Source: Nocardia aurantia (GTDB taxonomy: Bacteria > Actinomycetota > Actinomycetes > Mycobacteriales > Mycobacteriaceae). From it: a stretch of DNA of 64,000 bases. The stretch covers positions 248,001-312,000 of the forward strand of contig NZ_WEGI01000002.1 in the NCBI RefSeq assembly GCF_009604425.1, read 5' to 3'. Below are positions 55,783-64,000 of this stretch, one piece after another; position 1 is the stretch's first letter, and each line of letters opens with the position of its first letter. Below the pieces are notes generated by a model, which did no database searches, had not been told where the DNA came from, and saw only the letters and a program-made list of their open reading frames with translations. Position numbers and translations under genes: made by a program.

Positions 55783-56570
55783 TTACGACGCGACGGGAGC
55801 GGAGCGGACGCCCTCGGCGAGTTCGGTGGTGAGGGCGCGCACCCGGTCCAGGCCCTCGCCCGCGGCCGCGACCAGCGCCGAGCCGACGATGACGCCGTCG
55901 GCGTAGGCCGCGATCTCGGCCGCCTGAGCGCCGCTGCGCACACCGAGCCCGACGCCGATCGGGATATCGGAGTGGACCCGGATCCGGGCGCACAGCTCGG
56001 GCGCCATCGAGGAGACCGCGTCACGGGCCCCGGTCACACCCATCGTGGAGGCGGCGTAGACGAAACCGCTACTGGCCTCGATGGTCATTACCAGCCGCTC
56101 CTCGGTCGACGAGGGCGCGACCAGGAAGATCCGATCCAGATCGTGGGCCTCGGCGGCGGCGAACCAGTCGGCCGCCTCCTCCGGGATCAGATTGGGGGTG
56201 ATCAGGCCGAGGCCACCGGCCGCCGCGAGATCGCGGGCGAATCGGTCGACGCCGTACCGCAGCACCGGATTCCAGTAGGTCATCACGACCGCCCGGCCAC
56301 CGGCGTCGGCGATCGCCTGCACCACGGAGAACACGTCGCGCACCCGGACGCCGCCGCGCAGCGCCTGCTCGGAGGCGGCCTGGATGGTCGGGCCGTCCAT
56401 CACCGGATCGGAGTAGGCGATGCCGACTTCGATGATGTCGCAACCGGATTCGACCATCGCGGTGCACGCGGCGATGGATCCGGCGAGGTCCGGGTACCCG
56501 GCGGGCAGATAACCGATCAGGGCGGCGCGGCCCTCGGCGCGAGTCGCGGCGAAGGCGCTCTCCAGACGGC

Positions 56571-56574
<4 letters not shown>
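55783..56574 (-). CDS. trpA: Tryptophan synthase alpha subunit
   Basis: TrpA cleaves indole-3-glycerol phosphate to indole and glyceraldehyde 3-phosphate and channels indole to TrpB. The 263-residue TIM barrel has the catalytic pair in the segments [20 protein letters not shown] (Glu, Asp) and the phosphate-binding loop [15 protein letters not shown] at 56574 overlaps the trpB stop (GTGA). It is the last gene of the trp cluster. Confidence 0.96.
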
Positions 56575-57838
<1,264 letters not shown>

Positions 57839-57842
<4 letters not shown>

Positions 57843-58663
57843 CGGGCGACGCCCCGGCGCAACGGGCGCGGGCAGGACGGATGGGTACCGGCGGTGACCA
57901 GTTCGGACACCGCCGCACGGGGATCACCGCTGGTCACCAGGCTCTCGCCGACCAGGACCGCGTCGGCGCCGGCGCCGGCGTACGCCAGCAGATCGGCGGT
58001 GCCGCTGATACCGGACTCGGCGACCCGGATGACCTCGGTGGGCAGACCGGGGGCGATCCGCGCGAACACGTCGCGATCCACCTCGAGGGTCTTGAGGTTG
58101 CGCGCGTTGACCCCGATGACGGAGGCGCCGGCCTCAAGGGCGCGGTCGGCCTCCTCCTCGGTGTGCACCTCGACGAGGGCCGTCATGCCCAGCGATTCGG
58201 TGCGGTCGATCAGCGAGGACAGCGTGTCCTGTTCGAGGGCGGCCACGATCAGCAGGATCACGTCCGCGCCGTGCGCGCGGGCCTCGTGGATCTGATAGGG
58301 GCCGACGACGAAGTCCTTACGCAGGATCGGCACGTCGACGGTCGCGCGGACCACGTCCAGATCGTCCAGCGAACCCTGGAACCGGCGCTGCTCGGTGAGC
58401 ACGCTGATGATGCGCGCGCCACCGTCCTCATACGCCTTCGCCAGGCTGGCCGGGTCCGGGATGTCGGCCAGCGCGCCCTTGGAGGGGCTGGCCCGCTTGA
58501 CCTCGGCGATGACCGCGATGCCGTCCGCGAACAGCGCGGCCCGGGCGTTGCGGGGGGAGGGGGCCGCCGCGGCCGCCTTCTTGACTGCCTGGAAATCCAG
58601 GAGGGCTTCCCGAGCGGCCACATCCGCGCGGACCCCGTCGAGAATCGAGTCGAGGACTGTCAT
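57839..58663 (-). CDS. trpC: Indole-3-glycerol phosphate synthase
   Basis: TrpC closes the indole ring, turning carboxyphenylaminodeoxyribulose phosphate into indole-3-glycerol phosphate. The 274-residue TIM barrel has the catalytic-lysine segments [13 protein letters not shown] and [20 protein letters not shown], and the phosphate loop [15 protein letters not shown] at 58663 follows AAAGGA. A 141-bp gap separates it from the upstream membrane-protein gene, so it may have its own promoter. I saw no leader peptide rich in Trp codons there. Confidence 0.96.
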
Positions 58664-58804
58664 CTGGCTCGAATCCTTTCTGGGGAGACGGACTTGCTTC
58701 CTGAGAATCTCAGGCGCTGTCTCACCGATGCTTGATAAAGAGTAATGGTCGTGTTCACGGCGCCGACGGCGGGGTGTTGTGCAGTGGACCAGCGCCTGCC
58801 CCGG

Positions 58805-59662
58805 TCACCGCCGCCCGCCGGGATCGTCCTCGGTGGGATCGGCTCCGGCGTCCAGCGCGTCCCACAACACCCGTTCGGACAACGACTGATCCGGATCGGC
58901 CGCTTCGGTCCGTACGGATTCTTTCTCGCCTCGATTGTGTTGCCCGGACACCTGCTCGGCGGCCGCGGCGCGCCGGAACACCGGGTTCTCGTATTTGCCC
59001 GACAACCGCGCGGTGGTCTCGGGCATCCGCGCGAGCAGCACTCCGGCCACGAAGGCCGCGAGCGCACCGGCCAGCGACAGCCACACCGGCAGCCACGAGG
59101 TCGTGACGTGGTCGACCCGGGCCCGCGCCGGCAGATCGGCGAGCCGGGCCGCGCGCTCGGCGGTACGGCTGTGCCCGCTCACCAACGCGAACCACGGCAC
59201 CGCCGACACCGCCGCCAGCAGCGCCACCACCGCGCCGACCATCCGGCGCAACCAGCCCCGGGTGGCGAACATGGCCGCGATCGCGGCCAGCAGCACCAGC
59301 GCCAGCGGCGTCAGCGCCCCGAACCAGGTACCACCGTCGAGTGTGTGGGTACGCGGCTCGGTCAGCCCGTCCGAGGACACCATCGTGACCCAGGTCAGCC
59401 GCGACGAGGCCCACAGCAGCACCGCCGCCACCGTCAGCAGCACCGCCGGGCCGACGGGATATCGCCGCGGGCCCGGACCGGCCGCCGACTCCCCGGAATC
59501 GTTCCCGGCGTATCCCTGTGTGCCGCTGCCGGAATTCGCGGCGCCGGCATCCCCGGGGCGGCTCCCGGCGGCACGCATCGAGCCGTCCGGCGCCCCGGCC
59601 CCCGACTCCGCGCTACCGGATAGGTCGCCCGGGCCGGGGGCGTCCGCGCCGGGAGCACTCAC
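58805..59662 (-). CDS. Trp biosynthesis-associated membrane protein
   Basis: A 285-residue protein of the TIGR02234-type family found between trpE and trpC in many actinobacteria (Rv1610 in M. tuberculosis). It has four membrane helices: [60 protein letters not shown] and [20 protein letters not shown]. Flanking tails are Gly/Ser/Ala-rich at the N-terminus (about 70 residues) and polar at the C-terminus. Its function is unknown; an anchor or transporter role for the pathway has been supposed. The GTG start overlaps the trpE stop (GTGA). Confidence 0.9.
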   Translation of the reverse strand: MSAPGADAPGPGDLSGSAESGAGAPDGSMRAAGSRPGDAGAANSGSGTQGYAGNDSGESAAGPGPRRYPVGPAVLLTVAAVLLWASSRLTWVTMVSSDGLTEPRTHTLDGGTWFGALTPLALVLLAAIAAMFATRGWLRRMVGAVVALLAAVSAVPWFALVSGHSRTAERAARLADLPARARVDHVTTSWLPVWLSLAGALAAFVAGVLLARMPETTARLSGKYENPVFRRAAAAEQVSGQHNRGEKESVRTEAADPDQSLSERVLWDALDAGADPTEDDPGGRR

Positions 59663-61200
59663 CGGGTGGTCTCCTGATCGGCGGCCCGCACGGTCTGCGC
59701 GGCGGCGACCGCCTTGAGCACCGCCATCGCCTTGTTGCGGGATTCGACGTCCTCGTACTCGGGGTCGGAATCGGCGACCACCCCCGCGCCGGCCTGCACG
59801 TACGCCGTGCCGTCCTGCAACAGCGCGGTGCGGATCGCGATCGCGGTGTCGGCGTCGCCGGCGAAGTCGAGATAGCCGATGATGCCGCCGTAGATGCCGC
59901 GGCGGGTCGGCTCGAGTTCCTCGATCAACTCCATCGCACGCACCTTCGGCGCGCCGGAGAGGGTGCCGGCCGGGAAACACGCCTGCACCGCGTCCAGGGC
60001 GATCCGCCCGGGGGCCAGCCGCCCGGAGACCGTCGACACCAGATGCATCACGTGGCTGTACCGCTCGACGTGCCGGTACTCGGTGACCCGCACGGTACCC
60101 GGCAGGCACACCCGGCCCAGGTCGTTGCGGCCGAGGTCGACGAGCATCAGGTGCTCGGCGTTCTCCTTCTCGTCGGCGATCAGGCCCTTCTCCAGCAGCA
60201 GATCGTCCTCCTCGGTGGCGCCGCGCCACCGGGTACCGGCGATCGGGTGCGTGGTCGCCACCCCGTCCTTCACCGTCACCAGCGACTCCGGACTGGATCC
60301 GACGATGGAGAACGCCGTCTCGCCCGCCGCGTCCGGGACGTGCAGCAGATACATGTACGGGCTCGGGTTGGAGGCCCGCAGCATCCGGTACAGATCCAGC
60401 GGGCTGCCCGCGTAGTCCATCTCGAACCGCTGCGACAGCACCACCTGGAAGGCCTCACCGGCCTCGATCTCCTTGACCAGCCGGCGCACCCCCGCGCCGA
60501 ACTCCTCGGTGGTGCGCTGCCGCCGGTACTCCGGCTCGGGACGCTCGAACACCGAGACCGTGGACTCGGCCGGCGCGGCCAGCGCGGCGGTCATCCGGTC
60601 CAGGCGGGCGACGGCGTCGTCGTACGCCTCGTCGACGCGTTCGTCCGTGCCGTTCCAGTTGACGGCGTTGGCGATCAGGGTGATGGCGCCCTCGTGGTGG
60701 TCGAAGGCGGCCAGGTCGGTGGCCAGCAGCAGCACCATCTCCGGCACGTGCAGATCGTCGGCGGCGAGTTCCGGCAGCCGTTCCAGCCGGCGCACGATGT
60801 CGTAGCCGAGATAGCCGACCAGGCCGCCGGTCAGCGGCGGCAGACCGGGCAGGCGTTCGGTACGCAGCAGTTCCAGGCTCTCGCGCAGCGCGGCCAGCGG
60901 TTCACCGCCGGTCGGCGCGCCGGCCGGCGTGGTGCCCAGCCAGGCCGCCTTGCCGTCGATCACCGTCAGCGCGGACGGGCTGCCCGCGCCGATGAACGAC
61001 CATCGCGACCAGGACCGGCCGTTCTCCGCCGACTCGAGCAGGAAGGTGCCCGCCCGGTCGGCGGCCAGCTTACGATAGGCCGAGAGCGGAGTTTCGGAGT
61101 CCGCCAGCACTTTTCGGGTCACGGGCACCACCCGGTGCTCGGCCGCGAGGGTGCGGAACTGATCCCGGGTGGTCGTGGTGGGGGTCGGCGCGCCTGGCAT
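59659..61200 (-). CDS. trpE: Anthranilate synthase component I
   Basis: TrpE makes anthranilate from chorismate, using ammonia from the TrpG amidotransferase, which is not in this window. The 513-residue protein has the feedback-site segment [18 protein letters not shown], and the catalytic core LAGTR-like [36 protein letters not shown] and [20 protein letters not shown]. It is the first gene of the cluster. trpD and trpG are elsewhere, as in M. tuberculosis. A weak hairpin lies in the 161-bp upstream gap, but no attenuator leader with Trp codons was recognised. Confidence 0.96.
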   Translation of the reverse strand: MPGAPTPTTTTRDQFRTLAAEHRVVPVTRKVLADSETPLSAYRKLAADRAGTFLLESAENGRSWSRWSFIGAGSPSALTVIDGKAAWLGTTPAGAPTGGEPLAALRESLELLRTERLPGLPPLTGGLVGYLGYDIVRRLERLPELAADDLHVPEMVLLLATDLAAFDHHEGAITLIANAVNWNGTDERVDEAYDDAVARLDRMTAALAAPAESTVSVFERPEPEYRRQRTTEEFGAGVRRLVKEIEAGEAFQVVLSQRFEMDYAGSPLDLYRMLRASNPSPYMYLLHVPDAAGETAFSIVGSSPESLVTVKDGVATTHPIAGTRWRGATEEDDLLLEKGLIADEKENAEHLMLVDLGRNDLGRVCLPGTVRVTEYRHVERYSHVMHLVSTVSGRLAPGRIALDAVQACFPAGTLSGAPKVRAMELIEELEPTRRGIYGGIIGYLDFAGDADTAIAIRTALLQDGTAYVQAGAGVVADSDPEYEDVESRNKAMAVLKAVAAAQTVRAADQETTR

Positions 61201-61361
61201 CCACCCATCATTCCAGGGTCGGGCAACCGGGTTTCCCGCGCCCCGAACCAGCCGGGAACCCAGCGGCGGCGAATAACGAGCGTCCGATCATTCGCTCGAA
61301 TGCCCGAATTCTGGTCCCGCGCCCGCGCGGAATCGGTCGACACGAGAGGAGTTCAACACCG

Positions 61362-61826
61362 ATGTACCCCTCGCAACCGGTGACACCGGAGGATCGCCGA
61401 CCGGCCACCACCCGCTCGTTGCCCACCCCGGCCCGGCCCGCGGACACCACCCCGCCGAACGTGGCCGGCCGCGCGACCGCCGGCGGGCAGAATCGCACCG
61501 CCGCCACCGGCGGGCAGAACCGCAACACCACCCCTGGCAGCCAGAACCGCACCGCCACCTCCACCGGGCAGAACCGCAACACCACCTCCGGCGGGCAGAA
61601 CCGCAACACCACCCCCGGCGGGCAGGGACCGGGCCCGCACAATGCCGTCGCCTCCTTCGTCACCTACGTGAAGGCCCTGGAGGACATCGATCGGCGCGCC
61701 TTTCCCGACGAGTTCGCCCGGCACGCGGACCGGATCAAGGAGCTGAAGCCGTTCCTGAAGGCACACGGCATCCTCGACGTGATGACCATCAAGAACCCGG
61801 AAATCGCGGCGCTGGTGGGCATCTGA
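61362..61826 (+). CDS. Hypothetical protein with GGQNRNTTP repeats
   Basis: A 154-residue protein of unknown family. Residues 1-40 are rich in Pro, Thr and Arg, and residues 41-88 contain five 9-residue repeats of the GGQNRNTTP kind. The C-terminal 62 residues form a helical domain (VASFVTYVKALEDIDRRAFP, DRIKELKPFLKAHGILDVMT) with no known match. There is no signal peptide. The ATG has GAGAGGAG upstream, at slightly long spacing. It is divergent from trpE and 50 bp before bcpB. The repeat section looks disordered, and the helical end is the likely functional part. Confidence 0.72.
   Translation: MYPSQPVTPEDRRPATTRSLPTPARPADTTPPNVAGRATAGGQNRTAATGGQNRNTTPGSQNRTATSTGQNRNTTSGGQNRNTTPGGQGPGPHNAVASFVTYVKALEDIDRRAFPDEFARHADRIKELKPFLKAHGILDVMTIKNPEIAALVGI
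61482..61625. repeat. 27-bp tandem repeat, about 5.3 copies, inside a gene
   Basis: Units of 27 bp start at 61482 and each begins with GGCGGGCAGAA or a close variant, with CAGAACCGCA common to most. The unit codes nine residues, so copy-number change keeps the frame. Confidence 0.9.
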
Positions 61827-61876
61827 CGGTTTCTTCCGGGTACCGGGCGCCCGGTGCGCCCGGTACTGTCTGGTTC

Positions 61877-62338
61877 ATGAGGACAGGTGAGCAGGCGCCC
61901 GCTTTCGAACTCCCCGATCAGTCCGGCACGGTCCGGTCGCTGGACGCGCTGCTGGCCGAGGGGCCGCTGGTGCTGTTCTTCTACCCGAAGGCGAATACGC
62001 CGGTCTGCACGGCCGAGGCCTGTCATTTCCGGGATCTGTCCGCCGATTTCGCCGCGATCGGCGCGAGCTGCGCCGGGATCAGCACCGACGCGGTCGCGAC
62101 CCAGGCCGGGTTCGCCGAGGCCCAGCGCCTGGGCTACCCGGTGCTGTCGGACGTCGGCGGGGTGGTGGCCGAGAAGTTCGGCGTCAAGCGCGGACTGCTG
62201 GGCGCGCTGATGCCGGTCAAGCGGCACACGTTCGTGATCGGCACCGATCGCACGGTGCTCGACGTGATCACCGGCGAACTCAAGGCAAACGTCCACGCCG
62301 ATCAGGCCCTGGCCTTCCTGAAACAGCGCAACAGCTGA
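61877..62338 (+). CDS. bcpB: Peroxiredoxin, bacterioferritin comigratory protein type
   Basis: A 153-residue thiol peroxidase of the BCP/PrxQ class that reduces hydrogen and organic peroxides with electrons from thioredoxin. The active site reads YPKANTPVCTAEACHFRD: peroxidatic Cys44 and resolving Cys49, five residues apart as in alpha-helical PrxQ. The N-terminal GEQAPAFELPDQSG is typical. It corresponds to M. tuberculosis BcpB (Rv1608c), also next to trpE. TACTGT lies seven bases before the ATG and there is no ribosome site, so the message is likely leaderless. Confidence 0.93.
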   Translation: MRTGEQAPAFELPDQSGTVRSLDALLAEGPLVLFFYPKANTPVCTAEACHFRDLSADFAAIGASCAGISTDAVATQAGFAEAQRLGYPVLSDVGGVVAEKFGVKRGLLGALMPVKRHTFVIGTDRTVLDVITGELKANVHADQALAFLKQRNS

Positions 62339-62373
62339 TCGGACGCCGATCGGACACGCTGTGGTCCGAGTGG

Positions 62374-62402
62374 TTCACACCTCCGGTGCGGGTGCCTACG
62401 CT
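62374..62402 (+). promoter_or_regulatory. Promoter of the membrane protein gene, leaderless
   Basis: TTCACA (62374-62379), a 17-bp spacer and TACGCT (62397-62402) are followed by six bases and the ATG at 62409. This is the clearest -35/-10 pair in the window. Confidence 0.65.
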
Positions 62403-62408
62403 GTCGGT

Positions 62409-63032
62409 ATGACTTCACACAGCGTGGAGCAACCCGTCGGCATCAGCCCGGCCCTGCGGCGCCGGATCCTGGGCGCGCTGGGCCTCGTGCTCGCGCTGGT
62501 GCTGGTGTACTTCCTCCTGACAGCGTTCATCCCGCGCTGGTGGGCGCAGCGGGTCGCGAGTATGTCCGGCCACGGCAGCTTCAGCCGGGGCATCTGGTCC
62601 GGCCTGGCGCTGGGCTTCGTGTGCACGCTGGCACCGCTGCTGATCCTGCTGTTCGCCGTCACGATCTGGGGTAAACGCGCCGGCCGGTTCCTCGCCGGGG
62701 CCGCGGCGGTGGTCGCGATCGTCACCGCGCTGCCCAATCTGATGACGCTGAGCATCGTGCTCGGCACCACCAACGCCGCACACGCCGGCGAACGGGTGCT
62801 CGACGTCGACGCGCCCGGATTCCGCGGCGCCACGCTGACCGCCGCGATCGTGGCCGCGGTGGTGTTCGCACTCGTCGTCTTCGCCGTGTTGCGCGGCCGG
62901 TTCCGCACCCGCCACCCGGGCAGGCGCCCCACGGAACAGCGCGCGCAATCCGTCGGCACGCAGCAGGATGTGCATGACACGACACGAGAATCGATCGCCC
63001 GACACGCCGACGATGGTCACCCACAGTCCTGA
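62409..63032 (+). CDS. Hypothetical membrane protein
   Basis: A 207-residue protein with about four membrane helices: ILGALGLVLALVLVYFLLTA, GLALGFVCTLAPLLILLFAV, FLAGAAAVVAIVTALPNLMT and a last one in TAAIVAAVVFALVVFAVLRG. Short loops and a polar, Arg/His-rich C-terminus of about 45 residues complete it. The W-W pair and GKRAGRF loop are typical of an actinobacterial permease-like family, but I cannot name a function. Start and promoter are well defined. It follows bcpB by 70 bp. Confidence 0.82.
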   Translation: MTSHSVEQPVGISPALRRRILGALGLVLALVLVYFLLTAFIPRWWAQRVASMSGHGSFSRGIWSGLALGFVCTLAPLLILLFAVTIWGKRAGRFLAGAAAVVAIVTALPNLMTLSIVLGTTNAAHAGERVLDVDAPGFRGATLTAAIVAAVVFALVVFAVLRGRFRTRHPGRRPTEQRAQSVGTQQDVHDTTRESIARHADDGHPQS

Positions 63033-63118
63033 TGAGCCGTGATAGATGTCACGTCATAAACAACACTGGTGACCCTCGAGCGAAATCGTGGCAAACTAAG
63101 TGTTCGCGGGTGACTGTG

Positions 63119-63134
63119 AATTGAAGTTTCAATT
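63119..63134. promoter_or_regulatory. MarR operator candidate
   Basis: AATTGAA-GT-TTCAATT is a 16-bp palindrome symmetric at all but the two central bases, in an AT-rich stretch, 54 bp before the start of the MarR gene. Size and composition fit MarR-family sites. Autoregulation is inferred. Confidence 0.5.
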
Positions 63135-63188
63135 ATCACCAGCTCGGTCAACGAGAGCACGTCACTTGGCTGCAAGAGAGGGCACAGA

Positions 63189-63716
63189 GTGACGACGTGG
63201 CTGAACACCATCGAACAGCGAGCTTGGCAGATGCTCGTCGCGCTGACGACCAAACTTCCGGCCGCGATGGATACCCAGATGCAGAACGAGTCCGGGGTCA
63301 CGCACTTCGAGTACCTCGTGATGGCGGTACTCGCCGAGCAGCCCGGACATCGACTGCAGCTGAGTGATCTCGCGCAGAAGGCAAATGCATCGCTATCCAG
63401 GCTGTCGCATGTGATCACCAAGCTGGAGCGCCTCGGGTGGGTGGTGCGCGACGCGCAGACCGGCCGCCGCGGCGCGCAGGCCGTCCTGACCAACCTCGGC
63501 CTCGAGCGGGTACAGCAGGCTACTCCCGGCTATCAGGAGGCCGTGCGCGGTCTCGTCTTCGACGGCCTGGATCCTCAGCAGACCGAACAGCTGGTCGAAC
63601 TCGGTGAGGCGCTGATCGCGCAGATCGATTCCGGACTGGCCCGCGGCATCGGCCGCGCGGGCGGACGGCCCGACGACGACAAGGGACGGCCCACCCGGGC
63701 GCCGCGACGACGCTGA
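63189..63716 (+). CDS. MarR family transcriptional regulator
   Basis: A 175-residue winged-helix regulator. The HTH region is HRLQLSDLAQKANASLSRLS with recognition helix NASLSRLSHVITKLERLGWV, then the wing DAQTGRRGAQAVLT and a C-terminal dimerisation helix. The last 25 residues are a basic, Pro/Arg/Asp tail. GTG at 63189 follows AGAGGG. It converges on hisI with 7 bp between the stops. A palindrome 54 bp upstream is a likely self-operator. The target genes are unknown, but the upstream membrane protein gene is a candidate. Confidence 0.9.
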   Translation: MTTWLNTIEQRAWQMLVALTTKLPAAMDTQMQNESGVTHFEYLVMAVLAEQPGHRLQLSDLAQKANASLSRLSHVITKLERLGWVVRDAQTGRRGAQAVLTNLGLERVQQATPGYQEAVRGLVFDGLDPQQTEQLVELGEALIAQIDSGLARGIGRAGGRPDDDKGRPTRAPRRR

Positions 63717-63723
63717 GCCGCGT

Positions 63724-64000
63724 CTACCGCGCGACCCCACCGCTCGTGAGCAGCACGTCCCCGTCCCAGCAGGTGTGGTCGCCGGTGTGGCAGGCGCCGC
63801 CGGTCTGGTCGACGATCAGCAGCACCGCGTCGCCGTCGCAGTCCAGCCGCACCTCGTGCACGTACTGGGTGTGGCCGGAGGTCTCCCCCTTGACCCAGTA
63901 CGCCTGCCGGGAGCGGGAGTAATAGGTCGCCTTGCGGGTCGACAGGGTGCGGGCCAGCGCCTCGTCGTCCATCCACGCCATCATCAGCACGTCACCGCTG
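63724..64000 (-). CDS. hisI: Phosphoribosyl-AMP cyclohydrolase, 5' end outside the window
   Basis: HisI opens the adenine ring of phosphoribosyl-AMP, the third step of histidine synthesis. The visible 91 residues include [33 protein letters not shown] and the zinc/magnesium ligand block [20 protein letters not shown] with HTGDHTCW. The N-terminal 25 or so residues lie beyond base 64000. hisI sits next to bcpB-trpE in M. tuberculosis too, which supports the block synteny. Confidence 0.95.
   Translation of the reverse strand, partial: SGDVLMMAWMDDEALARTLSTRKATYYSRSRQAYWVKGETSGHTQYVHEVRLDCDGDAVLLIVDQTGGACHTGDHTCWDGDVLLTSGGVAR

Noticed and set aside
58664..58804. Trp attenuator leader before trpC (and 61201-61361 before trpE).
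   Set aside because: No short open frame with tandem Trp codons and no T-box sequence were found. Only weak hairpins are present.

Overview
The window is high-GC DNA with strong G/C bias at third codon positions, frequent GTG starts, Roadblock/LC7 proteins and an ANTAR response regulator. It is an actinobacterial chromosome. Gene order matches the Mycobacterium tuberculosis segment hisI, bcpB, trpE, trp membrane protein, trpC-B-A, lgt, pykA, tesB, pdtaR, polA, rpsA, coaE, DUF402, uvrB, TB15.3-type universal stress protein, uvrA (read right to left here). A Nocardia-like member of the Mycobacteriales is the best guess. No phage, insertion sequence or CRISPR array is visible.

Layout. 1-4.3 kb: end of an unknown gene, a MarR regulator divergent from an MFS exporter, and lactate 2-monooxygenase. 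4.3-25 kb: DNA repair and housekeeping genes (uvrA, uvrB, coaE, rpsA) mixed with a PAS-GGDEF cyclase, a HelD-type RNA polymerase helicase, a universal stress protein, DoxX, AraC and VOC proteins, two DUF402 paralogues, a Tat-exported phospholipase C and a methyltransferase. 24.8-35 kb: an SPFH/ribbon-helix-helix pair, an FAD oxidoreductase with a divergent LysR regulator, a polar amino-acid ABC importer, an isocitrate/isopropylmalate-type dehydrogenase, a 2H phosphoesterase, thioredoxin, a free-standing LeuA regulatory domain and a Csp-like cysteine-rich copper protein. 35-43.7 kb: polA, then a branched-chain amino-acid ABC operon (livK-livH-livM and a single livG-livF fusion). 44-49 kb: pdtaR, tRNA-Leu(CAA) and a leftward operon of three Roadblock-fold proteins plus two DUF4388-like proteins, one apparently frameshifted beside a 24-bp x 9 repeat. 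49-64 kb: a low-molecular-weight phosphatase, tesB, pyk, a TM2 protein, lgt, the trp cluster, bcpB, a membrane protein, a MarR regulator and the 3' part of hisI.

Themes. (1) Short GC-rich tandem repeats recur both between convergent genes and inside accessory parts of genes (11.5, 14.6-15.1, 26.2, 35.1, 41.2, 48.0 and 61.5 kb). One duplicates the 3' end of uvrB. (2) Many genes have a TANNNT hexamer 6-8 nt before the start codon, which suggests leaderless transcripts. (3) Several palindromes sit where autoregulators would bind. (4) The Roadblock operon has no GTPase partner inside the window and lies where M. tuberculosis carries the cyd genes. It is the least explained system here.
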